Source: a virus
Reading direction: 5' to 3' (one strand)
Length of the DNA: 47,694 nt
IMG/VR virus record: IMGVR_UViG_3300032086_000127
Coordinates: 1-47,694 of that record
Part shown: piece by piece, positions 23,984-29,883 of the stretch
How the letters are laid out: every line of letters begins with the position of its first letter
How positions within the stretch are numbered: position 1 is the stretch's first letter
Notes under the pieces: generated by a model
What the model was told of the DNA's origin: nothing
Seen by the model: the letters and a program-made list of their open reading frames with translations, nothing else
Databases searched by the model: none
Translations under genes and position numbers: made by a program

Positions 23984-24343
23984 TCAAGCAGACTTGCGCT
24001 TACCTTTCGGCAGATTAGCAAGTTCAACAATATCCTGCACGTCAAAAGCCCCCATGTCAATGGTATGGTTTTTGCGGTCAAGAGTTTTGTCAATGCCTGT
24101 CAAAAGCAAATCAAACGTAGCCTTAGAGTTTGAGACAATACGACTGCCAAACTCAGCTTTCACTTGACGTGCGGCTGTACGGCTTGCCTTGTAAGCACGA
24201 GTTTTAGACAATTCTTTGCCTGTCTTTTTCTCGAACTTAGCGGCAACCCTAGCAAACTTACGAGCATTATCCTCGTTTAAGTTTTGACCTGTCAAGCCTG
24301 TTGATTGCTTCCAATAAGATACTACAAATGATACATTAGCCAT
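23984..24343 (-). CDS. First gene of the leftward unit; small basic protein (119 aa)
   Basis: Opens MANVSFVVSYWKQSTGLTGQ after an AGGAG site. It is Lys/Arg/Ala-rich and helical (ARKFARVAAKFEKKTGKELS; ASRTAARQVKAEFGSR), with a short hydrophobic C-terminal helix and a basic end GKRKSA. It should be the first protein made from the leftward promoters and could be a DNA-binding regulator, but no known helix-turn-helix or family was recognised. Confidence 0.72.
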   Translation of the reverse strand: MANVSFVVSYWKQSTGLTGQNLNEDNARKFARVAAKFEKKTGKELSKTRAYKASRTAARQVKAEFGSRIVSNSKATFDLLLTGIDKTLDRKNHTIDMGAFDVQDIVELANLPKGKRKSA

Positions 24344-24388
24344 GATAAAAATCTCCTGTTGGTTTGTGTTTCTTGGCTGTGTAGGCAG

Positions 24389-24417
24389 ATAATGCCTAGT
24401 AAAAGCATCGTTGTCAA
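24389..24417 (-). promoter_or_regulatory. Leftward promoter before the first early gene
   Basis: Minus strand: consensus TTGACA (24412-24417), 17-nt spacer and CATTAT (24389-24394, 4 of 6). It lies 46 nt upstream of the ATG at 24343 and immediately after a GGGGGCA/TGCCCCC stem (24418-24461). It is the best placed candidate for the early unit. Confidence 0.55.
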
Positions 24418-24840
24418 GGGGGCAGTGCTTAACTGGCAGATTGCCTAGCGCAATTGCCCCCCTGTTTATTTTTGGATTTCAATTTCTGTTAGCTATACAG
24501 CGATAGACTTGCAACCCCAAGTGGTATTCGGAATATTCGTTACAAAAATTGTCGATTACTATTATTGAACCTCGCCTATCGGTTTGGGGTAGTTCTGCGG
24601 TAATACGCTCACCCTACATTACTTTGCTTGCCGCCCGTTGCCACCTCAGCCGCTAGTCCTATCTCGCCCTCGATACCGCTACACTTGGTCACAGTTCTGG
24701 TTACAAGACGGTTCTCTAGCATAGAGCCGTTCGTATCTTGAGTGCGTTGCCCCGCAGGTATCTGTCTCAAGGTTCTGTTTTTGGATAGTCCATCGACTAG
24801 CAGGTTTTTAAGTGGCCTCATCCACTGCCCCTTAACGCTA
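24418..24840 (-). ncRNA. Candidate structured non-coding RNA, novel (about 420 nt)
   Basis: This stretch has no convincing gene but is rich in nested inverted repeats on the minus strand. Visible pairings: AGTGG/CCACT hairpin (24811-24826); TAGTC/GACTA with 4-nt loop (24786-24799); CTTGAG/CTCAAG (24737-24771) with inner TGCG/CGCA; a long hairpin (24704-24740) combining CAAGA/TCTTG, ACGG/CCGT and CTCTA/TAGAG around a 3-nt loop; long-range GCGGTA/TACCGC (24674-24679 with 24597-24602); ACCCCAA/TTGGGGT (24584-24590 with 24514-24520); and a final GGGGGCA/TGCCCCC stem (24418-24461). A TTGACA box lies just upstream (24858-24863). Two pairings are mutually exclusive (shared CAAG). It matches no RNA family that I recognise; size and phage context recall ornate phage RNAs such as GOLLD or ROOL, without sequence evidence. 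End points are estimates. Confidence 0.45.
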
Positions 24841-24863
24841 GGGCATTGCGCTTGGCCTGTCAA
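24835..24863 (-). promoter_or_regulatory. Possible leftward promoter for the structured RNA
   Basis: TTGACA (24858-24863) is perfect on the minus strand, but at 17-nt spacing the -10 is only TAGCGT (24835-24840). It would start transcription just before the first hairpin of the structured region. An activator may be needed, or this may not be a promoter. Confidence 0.35.
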
Positions 24864-24897
24864 CCCCCTGCCTCATCGCTAGTGTGCGGATGATAAA

Positions 24898-24915
24898 GCC
24901 CCCACAATTTGGGGC
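24898..24915 (-). terminator. Weak hairpin, possible attenuator
   Basis: Minus strand GCCCC/GGGGC stem with an 8-nt loop followed by TTTATC. The T run is short. It lies between two leftward TTGACA repeats and might separate their transcripts. Confidence 0.3.
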
Positions 24916-24946
24916 AAGCACTACGTCTGACCTATGGCCTCATCAG

Positions 24947-24975
24947 TTTATGGCAGAACCGCTTTTCCCTGTCAA
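24947..24975 (-). promoter_or_regulatory. Leftward promoter candidate (upstream copy)
   Basis: Minus strand TTGACA (24970-24975), 17-nt spacer, CATAAA (24947-24952, 4 of 6). Part of the upstream of two similar repeats. It would transcribe the structured RNA region and the early genes. Confidence 0.45.
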
Positions 24976-25146
24976 CCCCTCAATCGCTGGTGCGGATTGT
25001 TAAGAGACCCATAGTCTCAAGAGGTAATCAGGTGAAGCCGTTATCGCCTCGCTGATGATTAAAGTAAACACTAATCCGAAATGAATGTAAACCCCTTGCT
25101 CATAAGTCATTGATTTTATTGGATTTTGATATTCCAGCTGGTGACT

Positions 25147-25183
25147 GTTCATGGTTTGTTTCTAGTTCGTTCCTGTTTCGTTC
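25147..25183. promoter_or_regulatory. Phased GTTC array containing an alphaproteobacterial-type LexA box
   Basis: Half-sites recur every 11 bp: GTTC (25147), GTTT (25158), GTTC (25169), GTTC (25180). The last pair forms a perfect GTTC-N7-GTTC (25169-25183), the direct-repeat motif known for LexA in Alphaproteobacteria. The regular one-turn spacing suggests cooperative binding of LexA or of an unrecognised phage repressor on one DNA face. Confidence 0.6.
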
Positions 25184-25204
25184 TATGTGTAGCAGATAGG
25201 ATGA

Positions 25205-25219
25205 GAACAAAAGGGGAAC
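25205..25219. promoter_or_regulatory. Second LexA-type box (GAAC-N7-GAAC)
   Basis: Perfect reverse-orientation motif: GAAC (25205-25208), seven bases, GAAC (25216-25219). It lies 21 bp after the phased array and just upstream of a TATAAT (25231-25236), where it would cover the -35 region. Binding would block any rightward promoter there. Confidence 0.55.
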
Positions 25220-25280
25220 GCTTACGTGTATATAATATAGTAGGGGGTATAGGATTAGATACACGGCCGGATAACATTCT

Positions 25281-25440
25281 TAGCCTCGACTAACTTTCTT
25301 TACTTTATTTAATACTGCTATTGCGGCAATTCATATGGTATCAGTTAACGATTTACTATTAACTTATTGATTTAATTGTTTTTTATCTTATTTGATAGCT
25401 GGTTTTTACAATTTAAAGTAGCAAAGCAACAAAACCTTTA
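25281..25440. other. AT-rich non-coding tract, possible origin or attachment region
   Basis: About 160 bp of markedly AT-rich sequence (for example CGATTTACTATTAACTTATT) between the LexA-type boxes and the rightward promoter. No gene or clear repeat. AT-rich unwinding elements or attP sites occur in such control regions, but nothing here proves either. From 25441 to 25650 I see only a GGTGG/CCACC hairpin (25449-25470). Confidence 0.25.
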
Positions 25441-25650
25441 CAACTCAAGGTGGTAGGGCAGGACGCCACCCCGGTACGTATAGTTATATATACACATAAA
25501 TACACAGATTAGGAAAATCAAGTGTTAACCACAAAGGTAACTGTCACCCTTATAGATAACTAGCTGCCTATTTATTGTGCAGAATAGGTGGGGGTGTGTG
25601 GACCAAGACACACTAAATGATAAAAAGATGTTAAATTCACAAAAAAGGGG

Positions 25651-25679
25651 TTGACAGTGTACCCATTTCTGAGTATAAT
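25651..25679 (+). promoter_or_regulatory. Perfect sigma-70 promoter of the rightward unit
   Basis: TTGACA (25651-25656), 17-nt spacer and TATAAT (25674-25679): full consensus in both boxes and spacing. It is followed by GTATAAC. No gene lies between it and the first rightward gene at 25827, giving a leader of about 140 nt with inverted repeats. Such a strong promoter needs repression in a lysogen. Confidence 0.85.
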
Positions 25680-25695
25680 TATAGTATAACAAAAC

Positions 25696-25771
25696 ACACT
25701 TAAAGTGTTTCACTTATAATTGTTATTAATATTATCTTGTTAAATACACTTACAATGTAACACTATAAGTG
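25696..25771. promoter_or_regulatory. Cluster of CACTTA/TAAGTG repeats (putative operators) after the promoter
   Basis: A perfect 13-bp palindrome ACACTTAAAGTGT (25696-25708) begins about 17 bp after the -10 box. CACTTA recurs at 25711 and 25747 and its inverse TAAGTG at 25766. This looks like a set of repressor or activator sites overlapping the start of rightward transcription. Confidence 0.5.
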
Positions 25772-25826
25772 ACATTGGTAAGTAATAAGATACGTAAGTA
25801 AATATACGTGCTATGAAAGTTTTCCC

Positions 25827-26045
25827 TTGACAAAACGTAGAAAATCTGTAAAACTATACACAGACAATGTACTTGATGCTTTCTATGAAGCTATACGTAC
25901 CAACTCATTAGACCGTTTACATATCCCTCACAGTGATGTCTTCTATGTGCGTACAGCAGTAGAGGCACACTATGGGCGTTCATTTACTTTGAAACACGTA
26001 GAGGACGCAATGAGGGCTGAAGGTTGGAAAGAGCCTAACGAATAA
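25827..26045 (+). CDS. First rightward protein, TTG start (72 aa)
   Basis: The frame opens at TTG, with GAAAG about 10 nt upstream and no in-frame ATG near the N-terminus. Begins MTKRRKSVKLYTDNVLDAFY; basic N-terminus, then helices and a short C-terminal AEGWKEPNE. It may be a small DNA-binding regulator given its place behind the main promoter, but no helix-turn-helix is evident. Its stop overlaps the next ATG (TAATG). Confidence 0.65.
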   Translation: MTKRRKSVKLYTDNVLDAFYEAIRTNSLDRLHIPHSDVFYVRTAVEAHYGRSFTLKHVEDAMRAEGWKEPNE

Positions 26046-26257
26046 TGTTCCAAGCAATACTTATAGCCTGTGTAATAGGCAATCCTGATTCCTGCATGAA
26101 AGTTTCAGACACCTATGGTCCATATGACGGGCAGGGTAGATGCTATACTCGTTTAGAAGAGATGCAGTATAACTTAGAAGTTTTGTGGAAGAAACACAAC
26201 ATGCCACTAACAGTTAATCACACAATGTGTACAGTAGTGCAGGGTGAGAATACATAG
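26045..26257 (+). CDS. Small secreted or membrane-anchored protein (70 aa)
   Basis: Starts with a short hydrophobic segment (MFQAILIACVIGNPDSC) like a signal sequence, followed by a domain with further cysteines (C17, C33 and C64) that could form disulphides in the periplasm. Coupled to the previous gene by TAATG. Similar small cysteine proteins appear in other marine phages; role unknown, perhaps envelope modification or superinfection exclusion. Confidence 0.6.
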   Translation: MFQAILIACVIGNPDSCMKVSDTYGPYDGQGRCYTRLEEMQYNLEVLWKKHNMPLTVNHTMCTVVQGENT

Positions 26258-26259
26258 CA

Positions 26260-26553
26260 ATGGCTATACCTGAACGTGTAAAGAACAAGATGAAAGAGGA
26301 AGGGCTTACTGGTGTCAATAAGCCCAAACGTACTCCCAAGCATCCAACGAAGTCACATTGTGTGATGGCGAAGGAAGGTGACACATACAAGTTTATACGC
26401 TTTGGTCAGCAGGGCGTAAAAGGTGCTGGTAAGAGTCCTACCACAGCGAAGGACAAAGCACGTAAGAGGTCGTATTATGCCAGACATAATGCGCAGGGTA
26501 AACCGACCAGCAAGCTATCAGCGAAGTACTGGTCACATAAAGTGAAGTGGTAG
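26260..26553 (+). CDS. DUF6321-like small basic protein (97 aa)
   Basis: Contains KSHCVMAKEGDTYKFIRFGQ, QGVKGAGKSP and the C-terminal SYYARHNAQGKP ... SAKYWSHKVKW pattern that I associate with the phage DUF6321 family. It is very basic (pI high by inspection), and homologues are common in cyanophages and pelagiphages near structural genes. Probably a small virion or DNA-associated protein; no function is established. Confidence 0.75.
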   Translation: MAIPERVKNKMKEEGLTGVNKPKRTPKHPTKSHCVMAKEGDTYKFIRFGQQGVKGAGKSPTTAKDKARKRSYYARHNAQGKPTSKLSAKYWSHKVKW

Positions 26554-26564
26554 GAGACTAACCA

Positions 26565-27491
26565 ATGGCTAAAGAGAAAAAAGACATGACCCCTATGGAA
26601 CGTAGGGAGCAAATGATTAAAGACCGTGCTGCTCGTCTAGCACGTGATGCAAAGAAGCAAGGTATCACACCAGCAGAACTTGCAAAGAAAAAGAAAGACA
26701 CATATGTAAAGGTACTAGGTGGTGCAGCATCATTGCTTCCTATTGGACGTATTGTATCAATGGCAAGTAAAGTAATCAAAGGTGGTACTACTGCTAAGAC
26801 GGCAGCTAAGACGAGTCGTGCGCTAACAACCACAACCAAACCTAAAACAAAGTCTACTACAGGCAGGGCAGTTGCCACACGTCCATCTACAGCAGTTAAG
26901 CCTAGAAGCACAGCAGTTGGTCCAAAGAAACCATCTACACCGAAGCGTGAGATGAAGAATATCACACCTACTAAACGTACTAAGATTACAACTAAACCAC
27001 CAAAGAAAAGCACTAAGCCAGTATCAAAGGCAAAGGCGGCTGCTACAGTTGCAGCAACAACGGCATTAGGTGCAGCAGCTTTGATGGGAAACAAAGGACA
27101 AAAGAAGACACAGGCAGCAACAGTAGCAACACCTACATCACGTCCAAAGCGTCCTACTACTAAAAAACGTAGTACAGGCATGAGTGAAGGTAACACTGTA
27201 GCTGGTTCATCAGGCAGACGTGCATCTAAAGGTCCGGGTGTAGGAAAGACAGACAAGAAAGACCCACGTAAAGGTTTTTCTTCAAAAGCTACACCGGGTA
27301 AAAAAGGACCATTGGCAAGTGCAAGAAAAGAGTATCCAGTAACTGGTCCGGGTTCTCAGAGCAAAGTATTACGCCCAAAGAAAGCAGAACCTAAGATACC
27401 AGCAGGTGCAAAAAGATTTCAAGGTTCATACAACAGCAAGACACATAAGCTGCAAAACATTGGCGGCAAAACATATGTAGTGAAGAGGTAG
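26565..27491 (+). CDS. Lys/Ala/Thr/Pro-rich, histone-H1-like basic protein (308 aa)
   Basis: After a helical N-terminus rich in Lys/Arg/Glu, residues about 70-260 are low-complexity with repeated TTKPKTKSTT-, KPRSTAVGPKKP- and KRPTTKKRS-like segments, resembling eukaryotic H1 tails in composition only. One hydrophobic Ala-rich stretch (about 160-180, ATVAATTALGAAALM) could be a membrane segment. The C-terminus (SYNSKTHKLQNIGGKTYVVK) looks like a small folded beta element. Likely binds nucleic acid or is packaged; no homology recognised. Confidence 0.65.
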   Translation: MAKEKKDMTPMERREQMIKDRAARLARDAKKQGITPAELAKKKKDTYVKVLGGAASLLPIGRIVSMASKVIKGGTTAKTAAKTSRALTTTTKPKTKSTTGRAVATRPSTAVKPRSTAVGPKKPSTPKREMKNITPTKRTKITTKPPKKSTKPVSKAKAAATVAATTALGAAALMGNKGQKKTQAATVATPTSRPKRPTTKKRSTGMSEGNTVAGSSGRRASKGPGVGKTDKKDPRKGFSSKATPGKKGPLASARKEYPVTGPGSQSKVLRPKKAEPKIPAGAKRFQGSYNSKTHKLQNIGGKTYVVKR

Positions 27492-27493
27492 TT

Positions 27494-27889
27494 ATGAACA
27501 TATCGAAAGCAAACGAAATTATTATGGCAGTGCAAGAAGGTACTGCTAAAGAAAAAGGTTTCACTGCCCAAGAAATAAAAGATGCTAAAGCACGTATGGC
27601 AAAGTTTAACAAGAACACAGAGAATGATATGATGCCGGGTAAAGCACGTACCAATTTCAAAGATGGTGGTGCTGCTAAAAAGAAAGTGCCAGCTATATCC
27701 ATAAGCGTAGGCATGGTCGAAGTACCAAAGAATGGTAAGAACAAAGCCAAGATGATGCGTGGGGGTATGGCAAACAAACGTGAGCATATGTACGCAGCAG
27801 GTGGTTCTGTAGAAGATAAGATGAACCCCGGCTTACGTGCTTTGGCAAAAGAACGTCCAGACGTAGTAGCTAAAATGCTCAAGAAATAA
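27494..27889 (+). CDS. Small basic protein with MMRGG and AAGGS motifs (131 aa)
   Basis: Helical N-terminus (ISKANEIIMAVQEGTAKEKGF), then a Lys/Gly-rich part with FKDGGAAKKK, KMMRGGMANK and MYAAGGSVED, and a conserved-looking end PGLRALAKERPDVVAKMLKK. The Gly-Gly motifs recur in other proteins of the same unit. Likely a virion-associated protein; function unknown. Its TAA overlaps the next ATG. Confidence 0.6.
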   Translation: MNISKANEIIMAVQEGTAKEKGFTAQEIKDAKARMAKFNKNTENDMMPGKARTNFKDGGAAKKKVPAISISVGMVEVPKNGKNKAKMMRGGMANKREHMYAAGGSVEDKMNPGLRALAKERPDVVAKMLKK

Positions 27890-28413
27890 TGCATCCTATT
27901 GAAGCTGACATCCGCAAGTGGTCTAATGATTTTCTTGAGATACCAAATGTAAAGTTAAATGGATTACCACCCTGTCCATACGCAAAGCAAGCATGGCTAG
28001 ATAAGAAAGTAACCTTTAGCATTAACACGGGGCTAGAGGGTCTAGTAAAAGAAGTCGCAGACTTTAACCAGCATACCTTTGACATTGTAGTATGGGCTAC
28101 ACATCTAATGCCAGACATGGAATACTTAGATGGTTTCTGTGATGGCATAAACGAGGCATTGGCACTAGCCGATAAAGATATGCACCTGATGGTGTTTCAT
28201 CCAGACTATGATGCAGAAGAAGCGGGTCTGGACTTTTTAGTAGATGATGTTACAGATGAAGACCTTGAGTATTGTATGGTATTCGTACAACGATTGTCCA
28301 CACTGGACGATGCATCATTAAGTTTAGAAAAGTCGGGATACTACCAGCACTTTCCTGACGATGTTTATGAATCACTCGTGCTGGACAGACGGAGACTTCG
28401 CAATGGCGGGTAA
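27889..28413 (+). CDS. Conserved-type phage protein with PPCPYAKQAW motif (174 aa)
   Basis: An N-terminal NGLPPCPYAKQAW motif recalls the LCPFA motif of DUF1415-type proteins; an alpha/beta body with a long acidic middle (HPDYDAEEAGLDFLVDDVTDE) follows. I recognise similar proteins from other marine phages without an assigned role. A lone Cys near the N-terminus might be catalytic or metal-binding. Coupled to the neighbouring genes by overlaps. Confidence 0.7.
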   Translation: MHPIEADIRKWSNDFLEIPNVKLNGLPPCPYAKQAWLDKKVTFSINTGLEGLVKEVADFNQHTFDIVVWATHLMPDMEYLDGFCDGINEALALADKDMHLMVFHPDYDAEEAGLDFLVDDVTDEDLEYCMVFVQRLSTLDDASLSLEKSGYYQHFPDDVYESLVLDRRRLRNGG

Positions 28414-28564
28414 AGCAAAAGCAGCAAAGAAAATGATGCGTGGTGGTGTTGCCAAAAAGAAAATGCGTGGCGGTGGCATGGCTAAGATGGCGCAGAAGAA
28501 AATGATGCGTGGCGGTATGGTTAAGAAAAAGATGATGCGTGGTGGCGCAGTTAAAAAGAAGTAA
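28403..28564 (+). CDS. MMRGG-repeat basic peptide (53 aa)
   Basis: Starts at the ATG behind GGAGAC, overlapping the previous gene by 11 nt; a longer frame has no better start. It is almost entirely four copies of a K-K-M-(M)-R-G-G unit separated by short variable linkers and ends AVKKK. The DNA repeats (about 28430-28558) mirror this. Extreme basicity suggests nucleic-acid binding or packaging within the virion. Confidence 0.6.
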   Translation: MAGKAKAAKKMMRGGVAKKKMRGGGMAKMAQKKMMRGGMVKKKMMRGGAVKKK

Positions 28565-28565
28565 G

Positions 28566-28688
28566 ATGAAACGTGTTGCAGTTAGATATCTAGGATGGGG
28601 CTTACTATACATATGTAAGTTCTTTAGTGCTATATCCAATTGGTTTTGGCGAAAGCATAAACGTGTGCTAGATTGGAATGACAGGTAA
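28566..28688 (+). CDS. Short Trp-rich basic protein (40 aa)
   Basis: MKRVAVRYLGWGLLYICKFF, then SNWFWRKHKRVLDWND. An amphipathic or membrane-associated helix (about 5-28) with a basic tail. The next gene starts on its stop (TAATG). The close fit between genes supports it; function unknown. Confidence 0.55.
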   Translation: MKRVAVRYLGWGLLYICKFFSAISNWFWRKHKRVLDWNDR

Positions 28689-29047
28689 TGGTAGACCGTA
28701 ACTATACCACAGATACTGAAGCTATTACAATCACGGCTACGTCAGGCGGTGCAAGTGCGGATACAATATATACCTGCCCACCTAACTACGATGCAACAAT
28801 AGATTTTTTGCACGTTAGTAACGGAACTACTTCTGTTCAAAACGTAACACTTCAATGGTATCACGCAGATACGAACACATATCATCACATTATAAATGAT
28901 AAATCTATAGCAGGTAAAGATGTATATAACGTGATTAATGCAGACAGAATACACCTACATGCTGGCGATAAAATTGGTGCGTTTAATGGTGGTGCTAGTT
29001 TAGAAGTATTTATATCTGTTCGTCAGTTCTATAATCCAAATAGGTAG
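28688..29047 (+). CDS. Beta-rich small virion-type protein (119 aa), paralogue-like to the 45.5 kb protein
   Basis: A Thr/Val/Ile-rich beta protein with an N-terminal ATSGGASADTIYTCPPNYDA and an acid-rich loop near LHAGDKIGAFNGG. The TIYTCP and following alternating strands match the 114-aa protein at 45548-45892 (TIYTCPASTE, ... LEPGDTITVES), suggesting a shared fold. Likely a decoration or tail-associated protein. Confidence 0.6.
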   Translation: MVDRNYTTDTEAITITATSGGASADTIYTCPPNYDATIDFLHVSNGTTSVQNVTLQWYHADTNTYHHIINDKSIAGKDVYNVINADRIHLHAGDKIGAFNGGASLEVFISVRQFYNPNR

Positions 29048-29052
29048 TAACT

Positions 29053-29268
29053 ATGGCAACACGTAAAGCACCAAAGAAACCTGCTAAGAAGAAAGCTAAA
29101 AGCAGAGTAAATGAGGCAGGTAACTATACCAAGCCAGAGTTAAGAAAACGTCTGTTCAATAAAATTAAAGCTGGAACACGTGGCGGTAAGGCTGGTCAGT
29201 GGTCAGCAAGAAAAGCGCAGTTGCTTGCCCTTGAGTACAAAAAAGCAGGTGGCGGTTATAAAAGCTAA
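29053..29268 (+). CDS. DUF5872-like basic protein (71 aa)
   Basis: A strongly basic N-terminus (KKPAKKKAKSR) is followed by NYTKPELRKRLFNKIKAGTR, GGKAGQWSARKAQLLALEYK and a GGGYKS end, the pattern of a small DUF5872-type domain seen in several DNA viruses. Probably DNA-associated; no activity is known. Confidence 0.72.
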   Translation: MATRKAPKKPAKKKAKSRVNEAGNYTKPELRKRLFNKIKAGTRGGKAGQWSARKAQLLALEYKKAGGGYKS

Positions 29269-29672
29269 TGGCTGCAAAACTGAACGAGAACACTGAGGTT
29301 GCGTTACCCCTTCGCAACATTATCAGCATGGTTGCTGCAGCCTCACTCGCAACGTGGGCATACTTTGGTATCATAGAGCGTCTTAATCAGATAGAGACAA
29401 ACATCACAATGATGGAGTCTGACTTAGGACAAAACACAGAGTTTCGTATTAAATGGCCTCGTGGCGAGATGGGCAGTCTACCTGCCGACAGCGAACAGTT
29501 CATGTTGATTGAACATCTTGCTGACCAGCTAGACGAACTGACAGCACAGATAGATGAAGGTCGTGCGCCACATGACCAACAGCAGAAACTAACTTTGGAG
29601 TTTTATGAAAAACGTATCAGTGCCATAGAAGCACGGCTTGAGAAAATGCGAAACGGAAATCATGGTGACTGA
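29268..29672 (+). CDS. Membrane-anchored coiled-coil protein (134 aa)
   Basis: One hydrophobic segment near residues 15-35 (IISMVAAASLATWAYFGII), then a long charged helical region ending YEKRISAIEARLEKMRNGN. This is a signal-anchor plus periplasmic coiled coil. Near lysis genes such topology can suit an i-spanin-like protein, but no partner lipoprotein was seen. Confidence 0.6.
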   Translation: MAAKLNENTEVALPLRNIISMVAAASLATWAYFGIIERLNQIETNITMMESDLGQNTEFRIKWPRGEMGSLPADSEQFMLIEHLADQLDELTAQIDEGRAPHDQQQKLTLEFYEKRISAIEARLEKMRNGNHGD

Positions 29673-29880
29673 AACAATTACTCTGATACTTTATCTTGCA
29701 GGAAATGTAGCTGAACACACAGCATTTGAAAAGCTGTCAAAGTGTTTAAAAGCTAAACGCACAATAGAAAGAAACCTGTACAAAGACACAGGTAATGTGC
29801 GGTACTCTTGTGAAAACAAAACAGTTGAAATTAGTAAAGGTCCAGACGGAAAGAATTACATCGTAAAGATTGTGGAGTAG
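29662..29880 (+). CDS. Small protein with hydrophobic N-terminus (72 aa)
   Basis: Start taken at MVTETITLILYLAGN, overlapping the previous stop by 11 nt. A short signal-like hydrophobic stretch is followed by a Lys-rich domain with two cysteines (KCLKAK; YSCENK) and an end KNYIVKIVE. Probably a periplasmic mini-protein of the same lysis/envelope cluster; unrecognised. Confidence 0.55.
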   Translation: MVTETITLILYLAGNVAEHTAFEKLSKCLKAKRTIERNLYKDTGNVRYSCENKTVEISKGPDGKNYIVKIVE

Positions 29881-29883
29881 CAA

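Larger units (their letters stand above)
24856..25000. repeat. Two imperfect direct repeats of about 34-39 bp carrying TTGACA
   Basis: Copy 1 (about 24856-24892) and copy 2 (about 24968-25000) share CCTGTCAACCCC, then ATCGCTxGTG and GTGCGGAT on the plus strand, differing by a short insertion. On the minus strand each reads towards a TTGACA box. Duplicated promoter modules or protein-binding iterons are the likeliest meanings. Confidence 0.6.

Noticed and set aside
24609-24863. 84-codon leftward frame in the control region
   Set aside because: Its start overlaps a TTGACA repeat, it lacks a good ribosome site, and the stretch is better explained by nested inverted repeats; the peptide resembles nothing I know.
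25525-25713. 62-codon leftward frame
   Set aside because: It crosses the perfect rightward promoter and the palindromic operator cluster and has no ribosome site.
24344-25826. Group I intron, RNase P RNA or tmRNA in the control region
   Set aside because: I looked for their conserved core segments and did not find them, and no split gene flanks the region.
25827-25856. TTGACA at the start of the first rightward gene as a promoter
   Set aside because: No acceptable -10 box at 16-18 nt; the bases are better explained as the TTG start codon and the following codons.
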